Shown here piece by piece: positions 1 to 11,221 of a stretch of DNA of 64,000 nucleotides (positions are counted from its first letter, which is position 1; each line of letters opens with the position of its first letter). A model generated the notes under the pieces. That model worked only from the letters and a program-made list of their open reading frames with translations, did no database searches and was not told the origin of the DNA. The DNA is from Pyrinomonas methylaliphatogenes. GTDB taxonomy: Bacteria; Acidobacteriota; Blastocatellia; Pyrinomonadales; Pyrinomonadaceae. The stretch spans positions 914,705-978,704 of the forward strand of contig NZ_CBXV010000008.1 in the NCBI RefSeq assembly GCF_000820845.2, in the 5' to 3' direction. The position numbers were made by a program, and so were the translations under genes.

Positions 1-1148
1 TGTTTGTCAGTCGTGAAATCCGAGATGAGTTGCACATCGTCGCGGAAGCTCACGATGGCGAGCCGATCCTGTGGCCCGATGGTGTTGACGAAGGCGAGCG
101 CAGCTTTTCTGATGAAATCCAATTTCTCCTCGACGCTGCCGGATACGTCGAGCAGAAGGACCAGATTGAACGGCGCCGTAGTCGGCTGCACATCGACTAC
201 GGGGCGCGGCTCCCCGTCTTCGAGCACGATGAAATCGTCGGCGCGAAGGCCGCTGATCGATACCCCGTTGCGATCTTTGACGCTCACGTTGAAGCGAGCG
301 AGTTTGGTTCCCGCAGGAGCGCGCTCGCCATCGCGCGACACGAGCCGCGGAGCTTGCCCCTCGTGCGGCGGCAGAGTGCCGAGATAATCATCGACCGAGC
401 GCGGCGAGATCTTGCGGATCGCGGCGATCAGATCTTCATTGCCGCTGCGAATGATGGCCCGCGCCGCTTCCGTCAATTGCCGCTCGCGCAGATCCGCCGG
501 CGCAAGCTCTGGATCGACGCCGAAGAGGATGACTCCGCGGTGAGTCGTCAGGGCGAGTCGCGCGCGTCTCTCCTCGGGCGCATTCTTTTCGCCCAGATAG
601 CCGGCGAGTTCGAACCTGCCGCCGCGCCCTTCCTTGGGCTGGGCCAGTTTGATTTCGCTCAGATAGCGCGGTCGGCTCGCCGTCCAGACGAAACTATAGC
701 TCAGCGCTTCGACGGGGACATCGGCATGGATCGTGCCCGTATCGGTCTCAGCGATGGCTTCGCGAAAATCGCCGATGATGTCGATGGCGCCGGCCGTAGT
801 CGTCGCGCGCACGCGCGCGCGCGCGGGAACGCGGAGTGTGATGTCGATTCGGTCCGATGCCCGTGGCTCGATCTCGACCGCTTTCTCGCTTGCGCGTATG
901 AGAAGCGCCCCTTCGTCAACCTGGCCGATCGGCGAATCGGCGATGAGACTTGCGCCTTTCTGTCCCTCCGCAGCGATCAGTTTAATGCGACCCTCGCGAT
1001 TGCGCACGACGATGCGTGCGCCGTCGGATAGCGGCACTTCACGCTCCACCCTTTGCGCCCTGGCGTCCGGTGCGCCTAGCAGCGCGATGACGAAAAGGAG
1101 CGCTCGACAGATGTGCTGTCCGGCATCCGAGCCGCTTCGATGAAGCAT
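1..1148 (-). CDS. Secreted VWFA-domain protein (partial, C-terminus outside window)
   Basis: Read on the minus strand, an open frame runs from the ATG at 1148 off the left edge (about 382 codons present). It opens with a hydrophobic signal peptide that looks cleaved after an A-R-A motif near residue 31. A beta-rich region of about 290 residues follows. Near the edge is a von Willebrand A domain whose metal-site motif reads LLDVSGSVEEK (D-x-S-x-S), with FNLV just before it and FVNTIGPQDRLAIVSF after it. Secreted proteins with this layout are common in acidobacteria; their function is mostly unknown and they may take part in adhesion or protein interaction at the cell surface. The C-terminal end and the third metal-site residue cannot be seen. 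The frame call is firm; the family is inferred from the VWA motif. Confidence 0.8.
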   Translation of the reverse strand, partial: MLHRSGSDAGQHICRALLFVIALLGAPDARAQRVEREVPLSDGARIVVRNREGRIKLIAAEGQKGASLIADSPIGQVDEGALLIRASEKAVEIEPRASDRIDITLRVPARARVRATTTAGAIDIIGDFREAIAETDTGTIHADVPVEALSYSFVWTASRPRYLSEIKLAQPKEGRGGRFELAGYLGEKNAPEERRARLALTTHRGVILFGVDPELAPADLRERQLTEAARAIIRSGNEDLIAAIRKISPRSVDDYLGTLPPHEGQAPRLVSRDGERAPAGTKLARFNVSVKDRNGVSISGLRADDFIVLEDGEPRPVVDVQPTTAPFNLVLLLDVSGSVEEKLDFIRKAALAFVNTIGPQDRLAIVSFRDDVQLISDFTTDK

Positions 1149-1262
1149 CGGATCCAAATCTTGCCTAAGCGAAAAGCGCGGGTCAAGCGGGCGGATCGAA
1201 ACGTCGAAGCGCTGCGCTGACAATTGCCGCGCCTCAGTTTGTGGCGGTCCGCCGGCCAAATT

Positions 1263-1336
1263 ACGTAAGTTTCGTCCTGTTCGGGATAGCATGAGATTCA
1301 CGTAAGTTTCGTTTTGTTCGTGATAGCATGTTAGAC
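1263..1336 (+). repeat. Two tandem 37-bp repeats just upstream of alaS
   Basis: Two head-to-tail copies of a 37-bp unit (1263-1299 and 1300-1336) both begin ACGTAAGTTTCGT and contain GATAGCATG. The first 31 positions differ at only three places; the last six diverge. The copies abut exactly and stop three bases before the first possible alaS ATG. Their location suggests a cis-regulatory element such as a repeated operator or promoter, but no known binding site is recognised. Confidence 0.7.
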
Positions 1337-1384
1337 TAAATGGTTTCAAACGAAGGAAAATCTTCATCTTTTGCCAGAATCGAG

Positions 1385-4063
<2,679 letters not shown>

Positions 4064-4116
4064 TCGCGTCATGCGCTCCATAGCGTGGCGCGCCTTTGAT
4101 GCGAAGCGAATGAGAA

Positions 4117-4146
4117 AGGGGCGCTTAATTAGCGCCCCTCTCTTTA
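4117..4146 (+). terminator. Intrinsic terminator after alaS
   Basis: A perfect 9-bp stem (4117-4125 with 4131-4139, AGGGGCGCT/AGCGCCCCT) closes a 5-nt loop and is followed on the plus strand by a pyrimidine stretch, CTCTTTAT. It sits between the convergent alaS and the minus-strand peptidoglycan-binding gene, so it may act in both directions. Confidence 0.7.
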
Positions 4147-4165
4147 TCGAAGTGATAACCGCGAC

Positions 4166-4564
4166 TCAGTTCCCTTTCTGACGCTCCGTGAGCGCGATGT
4201 TCATCTTCTCAAGCGTCTCACGGTTGAGGGTTCCGGTAACGCGCAGCCCTTCAGCTTGCTGATACTTTCTCAGGGCCGCGCGCGTCGCCGGATCGAGCCG
4301 ACCGGTCGCCTCTCCCGTGTAAAAGCCGCGTTGCTTGAGGATCTCTTGTGCCTGTTTGATCTGGTCTCGGGTAGCGCGGAATGGGGCGCTACGTCTTCTC
4401 GTCGTCGCGGCGTTTGCGTTCTTGTTCGCATTCGCGTTCTTGTTCGCGTTGGCGTTCTTATTGGCGTTCGCGTTCTGCGCTTGCCCAATCAGAGGCGTCG
4501 TTCGCGCCCAAGCAACTCCGGATAGGACTAAAGACAGCGCTAATGCGAGCGTGAGGTTACGCAT
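4166..4564 (-). CDS. Secreted peptidoglycan-binding domain protein with Asn/Ala/Lys repeats
   Basis: 132 residues. A signal peptide (residues 1-20, ending AWA) is followed by a low-complexity stretch built from NANANK units (about residues 30-52), an RRR patch, and then a PG_binding_1-type domain. The domain reads IKQAQEILKQRGFYTGEATGRLDPATRAALRKYQ and ends near residue 125. Such domains bind cell-wall peptidoglycan, so a periplasmic or surface location is expected; no catalytic domain is attached. The ribosome-binding site is an ideal AGGAGG, 5 nt before the ATG, and a promoter-like pair lies at 4620-4647. The function beyond wall binding is unknown. Confidence 0.85.
   Translation of the reverse strand: MRNLTLALALSLVLSGVAWARTTPLIGQAQNANANKNANANKNANANKNANAATTRRRSAPFRATRDQIKQAQEILKQRGFYTGEATGRLDPATRAALRKYQQAEGLRVTGTLNRETLEKMNIALTERQKGN
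4411..4477 (-). repeat. Tandem repeat encoding the NANANK linker
   Basis: Inside the peptidoglycan-binding gene, GCGTTCTTGTTCGC-like 18-bp units recur (read here on the plus strand). They encode about three NANANK repeats plus partial copies. The repeat is likely to vary in copy number between strains. Confidence 0.75.
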
Positions 4565-4930
4565 AAGCTCCTCCTAACCTCCTTCTCGAGGGATTCTCAT
4601 TTTGAAGAGATCATCACGATTTTTAGCCAACGCCGTGAGCAAGTCAAGGGAAGATCCAGCGGCCCAAGCGCGGTCTGGTGAGCGATGATCCGCCATCCTT
4701 CGGCGCGCTGGAGATCACAGCTTCTTCCGTTCTTCGGATAAGGCGCAGCTTTCAGCGTCTAACTTTGAGATCGCAATCGCCCTGGGCGAAGAGAATTCTC
4801 GGGGGTCGCTCGTGAATCTTACACGCCGCAGGGATTGCGACTACAGGGAGAATCGACAACTGTAAGCATCTACGCATCCTGCATTGAGGAGAGAGGCGAT
4901 GATTAAGCGAAGCGCTCGCGCGCAAAATTT
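4565..4930. other. Intergenic region, 366 bp, no convincing gene
   Basis: It contains the upstream region of the minus-strand peptidoglycan-binding gene and, at its right end, the terminator of the M48 protease gene. An ATG at 4899 on the plus strand has a GAGGAG-like site before it, but the frame only runs antisense into the protease gene, so it is not called. Confidence 0.6.
4620..4647 (-). promoter_or_regulatory. Candidate promoter of the peptidoglycan-binding gene
   Basis: On the minus strand TTGACT (4647-4642) is separated by 16 nt from TAAAAA (4625-4620). This places a start of transcription about 50 nt before the ATG at 4564. Confidence 0.45.
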
Positions 4931-4955
4931 AAGGGGCGCGATTCAAGCGCCCCTT
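4931..4955 (-). terminator. Intrinsic terminator of the M48 protease gene
   Basis: A 9-bp GC-rich stem (4931-4939 with 4947-4955, AAGGGGCGC/GCGCCCCTT) with a 7-nt loop. On the minus strand it is followed by AAATTTTG, the T-rich tract expected. It lies 4 nt past the stop codon of the M48 gene. Confidence 0.75.
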
Positions 4956-4958
4956 TGG

Positions 4959-6194
4959 TCATCGCTGGTCCGGTTGATTCTGCGCGTTCGGATCCGGCGC
5001 TCGCCGCTTCAGTTTCGGGGGCTCGTTCTTTTGCTCCTCCTTCTTCTCGTTCTGATTCGAATCATCCGTCGTCGGCGGGCGACGCTTCAGGGTCGGGCGG
5101 CCCGATCCTTCTTTGTCGCCGATATCGCCAGCCGTCGAAACGCGCGCGTTCGACAATCTCATCAGTCGCGCTTTGACGCGCTGAAATTCGGATGTGTCCA
5201 GGATGTATTCCTCGCGCTCCGGGAAACGGGCCACGAGTTCGCGCGTCGCCTGCAAACGCTCAACCGAAGGCGGGTGCGTCGAGAACAGACGCGAGATCGT
5301 GCCCGGCTTTTTCTTCTCTTTGGCGGCCAGTTTCTCAAACATCGTCGCCAAGGCATTCGGATCATATCCGGCGGCCCACAAGTATTGAGCGCCGAGGCGA
5401 TCGGCCTCTTCCTCCGCGCTACGGCTGAACTTCAGAAAGCCCAAGCCTAAACCGAGATTGGCGGCATCATAAGCTATCGGCGGGATGCCGAGGAAGATCC
5501 CGGCGATCAATCCGATCTCCGCCAATCTCGCCTTCGCCAACTGCTCCATCGTGTGACGCGCTGCAACGTGGGCGATTTCGTGGGCCATCACACCAGCCAA
5601 TTCAGCCTCATTGTCAGCGGCAAGGATCAAACCTTTATTGACGTAAAAGAAGCCGCCCGGAAGCGCAAAGGCGTTCACTTCATCCGAATCGATCACCTTG
5701 ATCGTGAAGGGCACCTTGGCATCCGAATGCAAGACGAGGTTTTGCCCGACGCGATTGATGTATTCGGTGATGACCGGATCATCGATGAACTTCGCCTCTC
5801 GATCCACTTCCGCTGCCAATTGACGTCCTAGAGCCACCTCCTTTTCCAGCGAACCGCTCATCTTGGCGAAGATGCCGGTGTTGATATTCCGCTTTCCGAC
5901 CAGACGTGGATCTTCGTTCTTCGAGAGCGGGCGCTGTTTCTGCGCTTCCGTCGCGGAAGCCGCTTTCCGATCTTCGCCCGATGCCTTGTCCGAAGCGCCC
6001 TGTTGCGCGCCAGCCGACTGCCCGCCCGTTTGCTTCGACGGCGATGGTTGCGCGACCTCTTGCGGTTTCGCCTGATCCGTCTGCGCCTGTTGCTGAACGC
6101 TTGATTGTTGAGCTCCAATCGGCAGCGCGCCCAACCAGAGCGCAAGCGTCAGGATGATGGCGGTGACGTTGCGGGAGAGTTTGCGTGATATCAT
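4959..6194 (-). CDS. M48-family zinc metalloprotease (BepA/YfgC-like), secreted
   Basis: 411 residues. A signal peptide (about residues 1-28, ending IGA) is followed by a Gln/Ser/Lys-rich disordered stretch to about residue 95. The peptidase domain has the zinc motif HEIAH (His205, Glu206, His209) in MAHEIAHVAARHTMEQ, a third-ligand region SAEEEADRLGAQY near residue 265, and the THPPSVERL segment typical of M48B/C proteases. Family members such as BepA act in the periplasm on outer-membrane protein assembly. The C-terminal 60 residues are charged, rich in Lys, Glu and Pro, and lack the TPR domain of BepA. The gene is monocistronic, with its own terminator. Confidence 0.9.
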   Translation of the reverse strand: MISRKLSRNVTAIILTLALWLGALPIGAQQSSVQQQAQTDQAKPQEVAQPSPSKQTGGQSAGAQQGASDKASGEDRKAASATEAQKQRPLSKNEDPRLVGKRNINTGIFAKMSGSLEKEVALGRQLAAEVDREAKFIDDPVITEYINRVGQNLVLHSDAKVPFTIKVIDSDEVNAFALPGGFFYVNKGLILAADNEAELAGVMAHEIAHVAARHTMEQLAKARLAEIGLIAGIFLGIPPIAYDAANLGLGLGFLKFSRSAEEEADRLGAQYLWAAGYDPNALATMFEKLAAKEKKKPGTISRLFSTHPPSVERLQATRELVARFPEREEYILDTSEFQRVKARLMRLSNARVSTAGDIGDKEGSGRPTLKRRPPTTDDSNQNEKKEEQKNEPPKLKRRAPDPNAQNQPDQR

Positions 6195-6608
6195 GGTAGA
6201 TCTCCAAAAGCTCTGGAAAGAATCGCTCCTCGCATCCCTCCTCGATCGGGATGCCTTACGATCGTCATGGAGTGCGCCACGAAAACTCTCAAGGATCTCA
6301 ACTTTTCGAGGGATTTTCGGCGCGATTATTCGATGCCTCGATTCGGCCCTTTGGTTGCGCCCGCCAGAGCGCGATCCGCACTCGCAGCGCCATTATAACA
6401 GCCTGCACGCCGAAACTGCCATGGCGCTTCATCGAAAGATGAAATCCGAAAACTATGGACGCCTGGCGCCGGAGCGTGTTAGAGTCAAAGAACCTTGCCC
6501 CCTTAGCTATCCTCACCGCCGAACTCGATCCCGTTCAGCCCAAAGTGAGACGCACCTAATGCGTTTGAGGGGATAACGCTTCGGTCCGAGTTGGTTTCAA
6601 CGTCGTTT
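6195..6608. other. Divergent intergenic region, about 410 bp
   Basis: It separates the divergent M48 protease and P-loop ATPase genes. Apart from an extended -10 promoter for the protease I see no gene, strong hairpin or repeat. Confidence 0.55.
6392..6400 (-). promoter_or_regulatory. Candidate extended -10 promoter of the M48 gene
   Basis: On the minus strand TGTTATAAT (6400-6392) is a TGnTATAAT extended -10 element with no clear -35 box. It would give a leader of roughly 190 nt before the ATG at 6194. Confidence 0.35.
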
Positions 6609-9600
6609 ATGAAACGCACGCAAGACAAGATCAAGGATTTCGTCGAAGTTGCGAAGGTCGAAGAACTGCGCGATTTCACCTCTGATCCGGCGCGCACGCT
6701 CACCGCTTATCGTTTCACCGACACGACGGCCGATCTGGTCGCGCGCTGGCTCGATACGCTCGCCGATTTGCCTCGCGGGCGCGGTGCAGCGCGAGCTCTG
6801 GCTGGGGTGCGCGGCGTCGGCAAAAGTCACACGCTCGCCGTCTTCGGCGCTTTGGCGGCATATCCCAACTTGCGTCCGCTGGTCACCGACGCGCACGTCG
6901 CAACATGCGCCCGCCGTTTGATGAATCGCCGCTACGTGTTGGTGCGTGTGCGCCGCGGGACGCGCCAGACCTTGTGGGAAGAGATGGCGGCGGCTTTGGC
7001 GGAAACCTTCGGTGGCGACGAGAGCCGTTGGGGCAGCGAGCCGGAGGCGATAGTAACGGCAGCTTGCGCGCAGGCCGCCGAAGCGACGTTACTGTTTTTG
7101 ATCGACACGGCAGCCGAGCGCGAACGTCGCGTCGGACGTAATGATGGCCCGTTCCTTAGTCGAATGGCCCGCGCGGCAGAGAGCGCGAACGCTTTTCTCG
7201 CCCTCGCGCTCGACGATGATATCGCCGATGCCAGCGGGGCGAACGCCACCTTGGCGGGGACTTTTCAGATAGATTATCTCGATCCTGAGCACCTTTACCG
7301 CATCGCCGAAGCCCATGTGTTGCGCAAGACGCCGCAAGCGCGCGCCGCGTTACATGAGCTCTATTTGAATCTGCGCGCTTTCTTGCCGAGTTTTCGGTGG
7401 AGCGAGCCGCGCTTCACCGCCCTTTATCCGCTCCACCCGCTCATCGCTGATATCGCGGCTTCGGTCCGTCTTTATGCACAAGGTTTCGCGTTTCTCCCGT
7501 TCGCCGCGCAATCCGCCCAACGCGCTGCCAATCGTCCGGCCCTCTCGCTCGTCCTCGTCGACGAGGTCTTCGATCATGCCGAGCGCGCCCTGCGTCAAGC
7601 TGAAGAGTTGCGCGAAGCGATCGCCGCTTATGATGAACTGGTAAGGCAGATCAATTCTCAATTTCCGGTCATGCAGCGGCTGGAAGCGAAGTTGGCATTG
7701 AAGGCGCTGTTCATCCTTTCGCTCGAAGGGAGCGGCGCGACGCCGAGCGAACTGTGCGCCGCGCTTCTGCTCTACGATGAGGCGCAACCGGAGGCCGCCC
7801 CAACGCGCCTAAGCGCGATTCTCGAACGCTTCGCGGCGGCAGTCGAGCTGGACCGGAGGCGCGATGGTCATGAGGTGCGTTATCGTCTGCGCATCGACGC
7901 CGCGCGAGGCTTTGAAGAGGCTCTTGGGGCCGCCGCCGATTCCATCCCCGACGCGGTTGTAAAACGCTTTTGGCGAAACATCGCACGCCGCCGTTTCGCT
8001 GACTGGCCCATTGAGGACGAAGCTTCTTCCACGGCGGGGTTTCATTTCGTCTGGCGTGGGACGCGAAGGCCGGGGCGCGTCTTTTGGGTCGAAGAAGATC
8101 CGGCCAACATGCCGACCGATTCGGCGAGCGACGATTGGCATTTTTCGATCTTCGCTCCGGGGACGCTGGACCATCCGATCACGACTCAGGAGAGGGCGGT
8201 GGCGGCAAGATGGCTGCCAAGTGAGCCGCGGGCTGATGAGGTGGAGGTCATCCGACGCCTCGCCGCGCTCCACACGCACGAACCTTTGACGGCGGAATTT
8301 GGCGATGCGGCGCGCGCCGCGCTGGCTTCGCTGAGCGCTCAGGCTGAGCGCATCTGGACGCGCCTTTATCTCGACGAAGGGCGCATCGCTGTCGGCGCGA
8401 CCGAGCGCGCTTTGAGCGAGGAAGCGCGCGCCGCATCATCTCTGGCGGAGATTCTGCAAGAGGCGCTCGGCGAACGTTTCGCCGAGGTCTATCCGCAACA
8501 TCCGACCTTTGCCGAGATCTTGGAGGAGGAAGCCGCCGCGCGATTGATCGAAGGGATCTTCGGTGGGTTCGATCCGAACGACGCCGAAGTGCAGCGGCTG
8601 GCTCAGGCTTTCGCCGTCCCTCTCGGGTTAGTCGTCAAGCGCGGCGACTCTCTCACTCTCAGCATGGGCGATGAGATGTTCGCTTCAGCCTGGACCAGAG
8701 AGATCCTTCACCTGATCGAAAAAGCCAACGGCGCGATGGTGCCGATAGAAGAGGTGCGAAGCGCATTGCGCCATCCGCCCTTCGGTCTACTGCCGGAAGC
8801 GCAAAAGCTGATCATCGCCGCGCTCGTCGGAAGTCGCCGGATCGAACTCGTGACGGTAAACGAGGACCGCATCACGCGCCGCACGCTCGATCGGACGCTG
8901 CGTTGGGATGAGATCAAGGGTGTGGTGCGCGCGGCGAGCATCACGCACAGCGCAAAAGAGTTGACCGCGTGGGCGCGTATGCTCACCGGAGATGGATCTT
9001 TGACGCCGATCGTCGAGCAAACCGCACGGCTTCGGGTGCGCGACGCGCTCGCGGCGTGGTTCGATCGTTGGCAGCGCGAAGGCTGCCTACAAAAGCTCAC
9101 GTCGTTACCCGACCAGGCCCTTTCGACGCGCTTGTGGAACATGATCGCCTGCGTCCGCCGCAGTTTCGGCTCAGTTGCCGAGATAGTCGAGGCGGCAATC
9201 AACGATCAGATCCCACTCGAAGAGGGCCTGCAACGCATAGCCGATTGCTTCGCCGATGACATGCACCGTTTCGTGCGCGCGCGAAGATACCTCGAGCATC
9301 TAATGCGTTTCGCCGACGGGCTGGACCGGTGGAGGTGGATGCGCGCTTACCTGTGCGAAGCGGAGTCGACCGGGATCGCCGAGATCGAAGATCTCCGGCT
9401 GGATCTATTGGCGATGACCGAAGATCTGTTCGCGCTAGCGGAAGAAGGTGAAGCCGAACGCCTCGAATCGCTATGGCAGCGCTACCACGGCGAGTATACC
9501 GCACACTATCTGGCGGCGCATGCGATCGCCTGTGAGAGGGTGAATGAGCAGCTCGAAGAGTTTTGGCGCAGCGACGCGTGGCGCGAATTCGAGAACCTGC

Positions 9601-10142
9601 GCCCGCTATCGAGCATCGGCATCTGGGCGGCGGAAGAGGCCGCTCGGCTATTGCGTCGCTTCGGAGCGCGGCGGATCTGTCGCTGGTCAGCCGAACAGGC
9701 CTTGAGCGTGCAGCCGCGTTGCTACTGCGGCTTTCGTTTACGCGAAAAGGATGAGTTCGCGCGCGCGCTGCAAGAGATGCGAGATCTCGTCGCTTTAGGA
9801 CGTACCGCTTATCGTCAAGCGGTGGCGGCGCTCGCGCAGAATCTGGTCGAAGCCCTCAACCTGCTGGCCCAATCGGATCCTGATGAACGGACTTCGAAGC
9901 GCGCGCGCCGCTTGGCCGACATGATCGCGCTCGGCGGCACGCCCGAATGGTTCGAGCGCGACGACGTGCTCTTGATCGAGCGCGCCTTGCAAATGGGTGC
10001 GACGGCCTCTCCCGTCCGTCTCTCGCTGCCGACAGAAATCTTCGGCTTGATCACTCATGATGAATTGCGCACGCGCCTCGAGCACTGGCTCGATGCTCTT
10101 CCACACGCAGCGACGCTCATCGAAATCAGGGCCTCGCCTTGA
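6609..10142 (+). CDS. Large P-loop ATPase of unknown function (resembles DUF6079/PglY-type proteins)
   Basis: About 1177 residues. The N-terminal domain carries a Walker A motif GVRGVGKSH (near residue 76) and a probable Walker B LLFLID (near residue 165). A long mostly helical body follows, and close to the C-terminus a CYCGF knuckle (PRCYCGFRLREKDEF, near residue 1040). An N-terminal nucleotide-binding domain with a late Cys-x-Cys or CxxC knuckle recalls the large DUF6079/PglY ATPases of phage-defence loci, but the match is by eye and weak. No methylase, PglZ-like phosphatase, Lon-like protease or nuclease gene lies nearby, so a defence role is not supported by context. The start is uncertain: ATG 6609 is preferred, with TTG 6591 in frame. 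The next gene begins within its stop region, suggesting co-transcription. Confidence 0.6.
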   Translation: MKRTQDKIKDFVEVAKVEELRDFTSDPARTLTAYRFTDTTADLVARWLDTLADLPRGRGAARALAGVRGVGKSHTLAVFGALAAYPNLRPLVTDAHVATCARRLMNRRYVLVRVRRGTRQTLWEEMAAALAETFGGDESRWGSEPEAIVTAACAQAAEATLLFLIDTAAERERRVGRNDGPFLSRMARAAESANAFLALALDDDIADASGANATLAGTFQIDYLDPEHLYRIAEAHVLRKTPQARAALHELYLNLRAFLPSFRWSEPRFTALYPLHPLIADIAASVRLYAQGFAFLPFAAQSAQRAANRPALSLVLVDEVFDHAERALRQAEELREAIAAYDELVRQINSQFPVMQRLEAKLALKALFILSLEGSGATPSELCAALLLYDEAQPEAAPTRLSAILERFAAAVELDRRRDGHEVRYRLRIDAARGFEEALGAAADSIPDAVVKRFWRNIARRRFADWPIEDEASSTAGFHFVWRGTRRPGRVFWVEEDPANMPTDSASDDWHFSIFAPGTLDHPITTQERAVAARWLPSEPRADEVEVIRRLAALHTHEPLTAEFGDAARAALASLSAQAERIWTRLYLDEGRIAVGATERALSEEARAASSLAEILQEALGERFAEVYPQHPTFAEILEEEAAARLIEGIFGGFDPNDAEVQRLAQAFAVPLGLVVKRGDSLTLSMGDEMFASAWTREILHLIEKANGAMVPIEEVRSALRHPPFGLLPEAQKLIIAALVGSRRIELVTVNEDRITRRTLDRTLRWDEIKGVVRAASITHSAKELTAWARMLTGDGSLTPIVEQTARLRVRDALAAWFDRWQREGCLQKLTSLPDQALSTRLWNMIACVRRSFGSVAEIVEAAINDQIPLEEGLQRIADCFADDMHRFVRARRYLEHLMRFADGLDRWRWMRAYLCEAESTGIAEIEDLRLDLLAMTEDLFALAEEGEAERLESLWQRYHGEYTAHYLAAHAIACERVNEQLEEFWRSDAWREFENLRPLSSIGIWAAEEAARLLRRFGARRICRWSAEQALSVQPRCYCGFRLREKDEFARALQEMRDLVALGRTAYRQAVAALAQNLVEALNLLAQSDPDERTSKRARRLADMIALGGTPEWFERDDVLLIERALQMGATASPVRLSLPTEIFGLITHDELRTRLEHWLDALPHAATLIEIRASP

Positions 10143-10195
10143 AGGGCGCGGGAGGTTGCGCGACGAACGTTTTTGCGCTAAGCATTCGCGTCGGA

Positions 10196-11101
10196 ATGAA
10201 GCGAGAGAGGTGGCGCATCTCCGTTATCGGGGCCGGTCGGTTAGGCACGGCGATGGCCTTGGCTTTAGCCGCGCGCGGCTATCAGATCGAAGCGTTCGTC
10301 ACGCGCCGTAAGGGCCATGCCGAGCGCGCGCGTCGTCTCCTTCGCGAACGAGATCCGGCGGCTAACCCGCGAGCCCTCTCGGCTGCGCAATTGACCGAAC
10401 TGCCAGCCTGCGATCTGTTGCTCATCGCCACTCCGGACGACGAGATCAAAGAGGTCGCGCGCTCTCTTGCCAGCGCCCTTCCGAGCGGTCCATCTGGCGG
10501 CGTCGCGCTTCACACTAGCGGAGCGCTCTCATCCGAAGAGTTGCGACCGCTGCGCGAAGCCGGATGGCGCGTCGGTTCGCTGCACCCGCTCGTTTCTATC
10601 AGCGACGCGCGGAGCGGAGCGGGAAGGTTCGCGGGAGCCTTCTTTTGTCTTGAGGGAGAGCGGTCGGCGTTGAAGGCAGGGCGCCGAATCGCGCATGATC
10701 TCGGCGGATTCGCGTTCTCGATCCCGCCGGAGAAGAAGGCGCTCTATCATGCCGCTGCCGTGATCGCGTCCGGCCATACGGCAGCCCTCTTTTCGCTCGC
10801 GCTGGAGCTATTTCAAAGGTGCGGTCTGCGGCATAAAGAAGCGCAACGCGCGCTCATACCGCTTCTTCGATCGACGGTCGAAAACCTTTCCGCTAAATTG
10901 CCCGCACGCGCGATGACTGGAACGTTTGCACGTGGAGATGTCGAAACGGTCAAAAGGCACCTCGCCGTTTTGAGCGCTCAACCGGAAGCGCTCGAGATCT
11001 ATCGCCTGCTCGGTTTACGCGCGTTGCGGCTCGCCGCTCCCTCCGCGCGAGAGGAGATCGAAAGCTTGTTGCGTTTGAAGGGAAAGGTTCGCAGGAAGTA
11101 G
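10196..11101 (+). CDS. Rossmann-like / DUF2520 domain oxidoreductase-like protein
   Basis: 301 residues. The N-terminal NAD(P)-binding fold shows ISVIGAGRLGTAMALALAARGY (GxGxxG motif) and LLIATPDDEI. The C-terminal helical DUF2520 domain shows HPLVSISD, the KALYHAAAVIASGH segment and an RSTVENL stretch. Family members resemble pyrroline-5-carboxylate reductase and F420-dependent NADP reductase, but their substrate is unknown; they often sit near pantothenate or housekeeping genes. The ATG at 10196 starts the Rossmann strand cleanly. A TTG at 10139 overlaps the stop of the preceding ATPase gene and would add 19 residues, so translational coupling is possible. Confidence 0.85.
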   Translation: MKRERWRISVIGAGRLGTAMALALAARGYQIEAFVTRRKGHAERARRLLRERDPAANPRALSAAQLTELPACDLLLIATPDDEIKEVARSLASALPSGPSGGVALHTSGALSSEELRPLREAGWRVGSLHPLVSISDARSGAGRFAGAFFCLEGERSALKAGRRIAHDLGGFAFSIPPEKKALYHAAAVIASGHTAALFSLALELFQRCGLRHKEAQRALIPLLRSTVENLSAKLPARAMTGTFARGDVETVKRHLAVLSAQPEALEIYRLLGLRALRLAAPSAREEIESLLRLKGKVRRK

Positions 11102-11221
11102 AATGTCTCTCGCTTAACGTTCACAACCGGCGAAGCGATGGCGCGTTCGAGGGATCAGCTCGGTGGACCAGCGTGTCTACTCGCTTCGCGGGAAAGCGAA
11201 GGCGGAGAGATTCGGCCAGAG

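Noticed and set aside
30-1031. Long plus-strand open frame (333 codons)
   Set aside because: It is antisense to the VWFA protein gene, whose minus-strand reading has a signal peptide and metal-site motif; the plus reading is Arg/Asp-rich without any domain.
4884-5450. Plus-strand frame with a GAGGAG site before ATG 4899
   Set aside because: The frame runs mostly antisense through the M48 protease gene and across its terminator, with Arg-rich, shadow-like composition.
6609-10142. Complete BREX or Pgl phage-defence system
   Set aside because: Only a weakly similar ATPase is present; no methylase, PglZ-type phosphatase, Lon-like protease or nuclease lies within 10 kb on either side.
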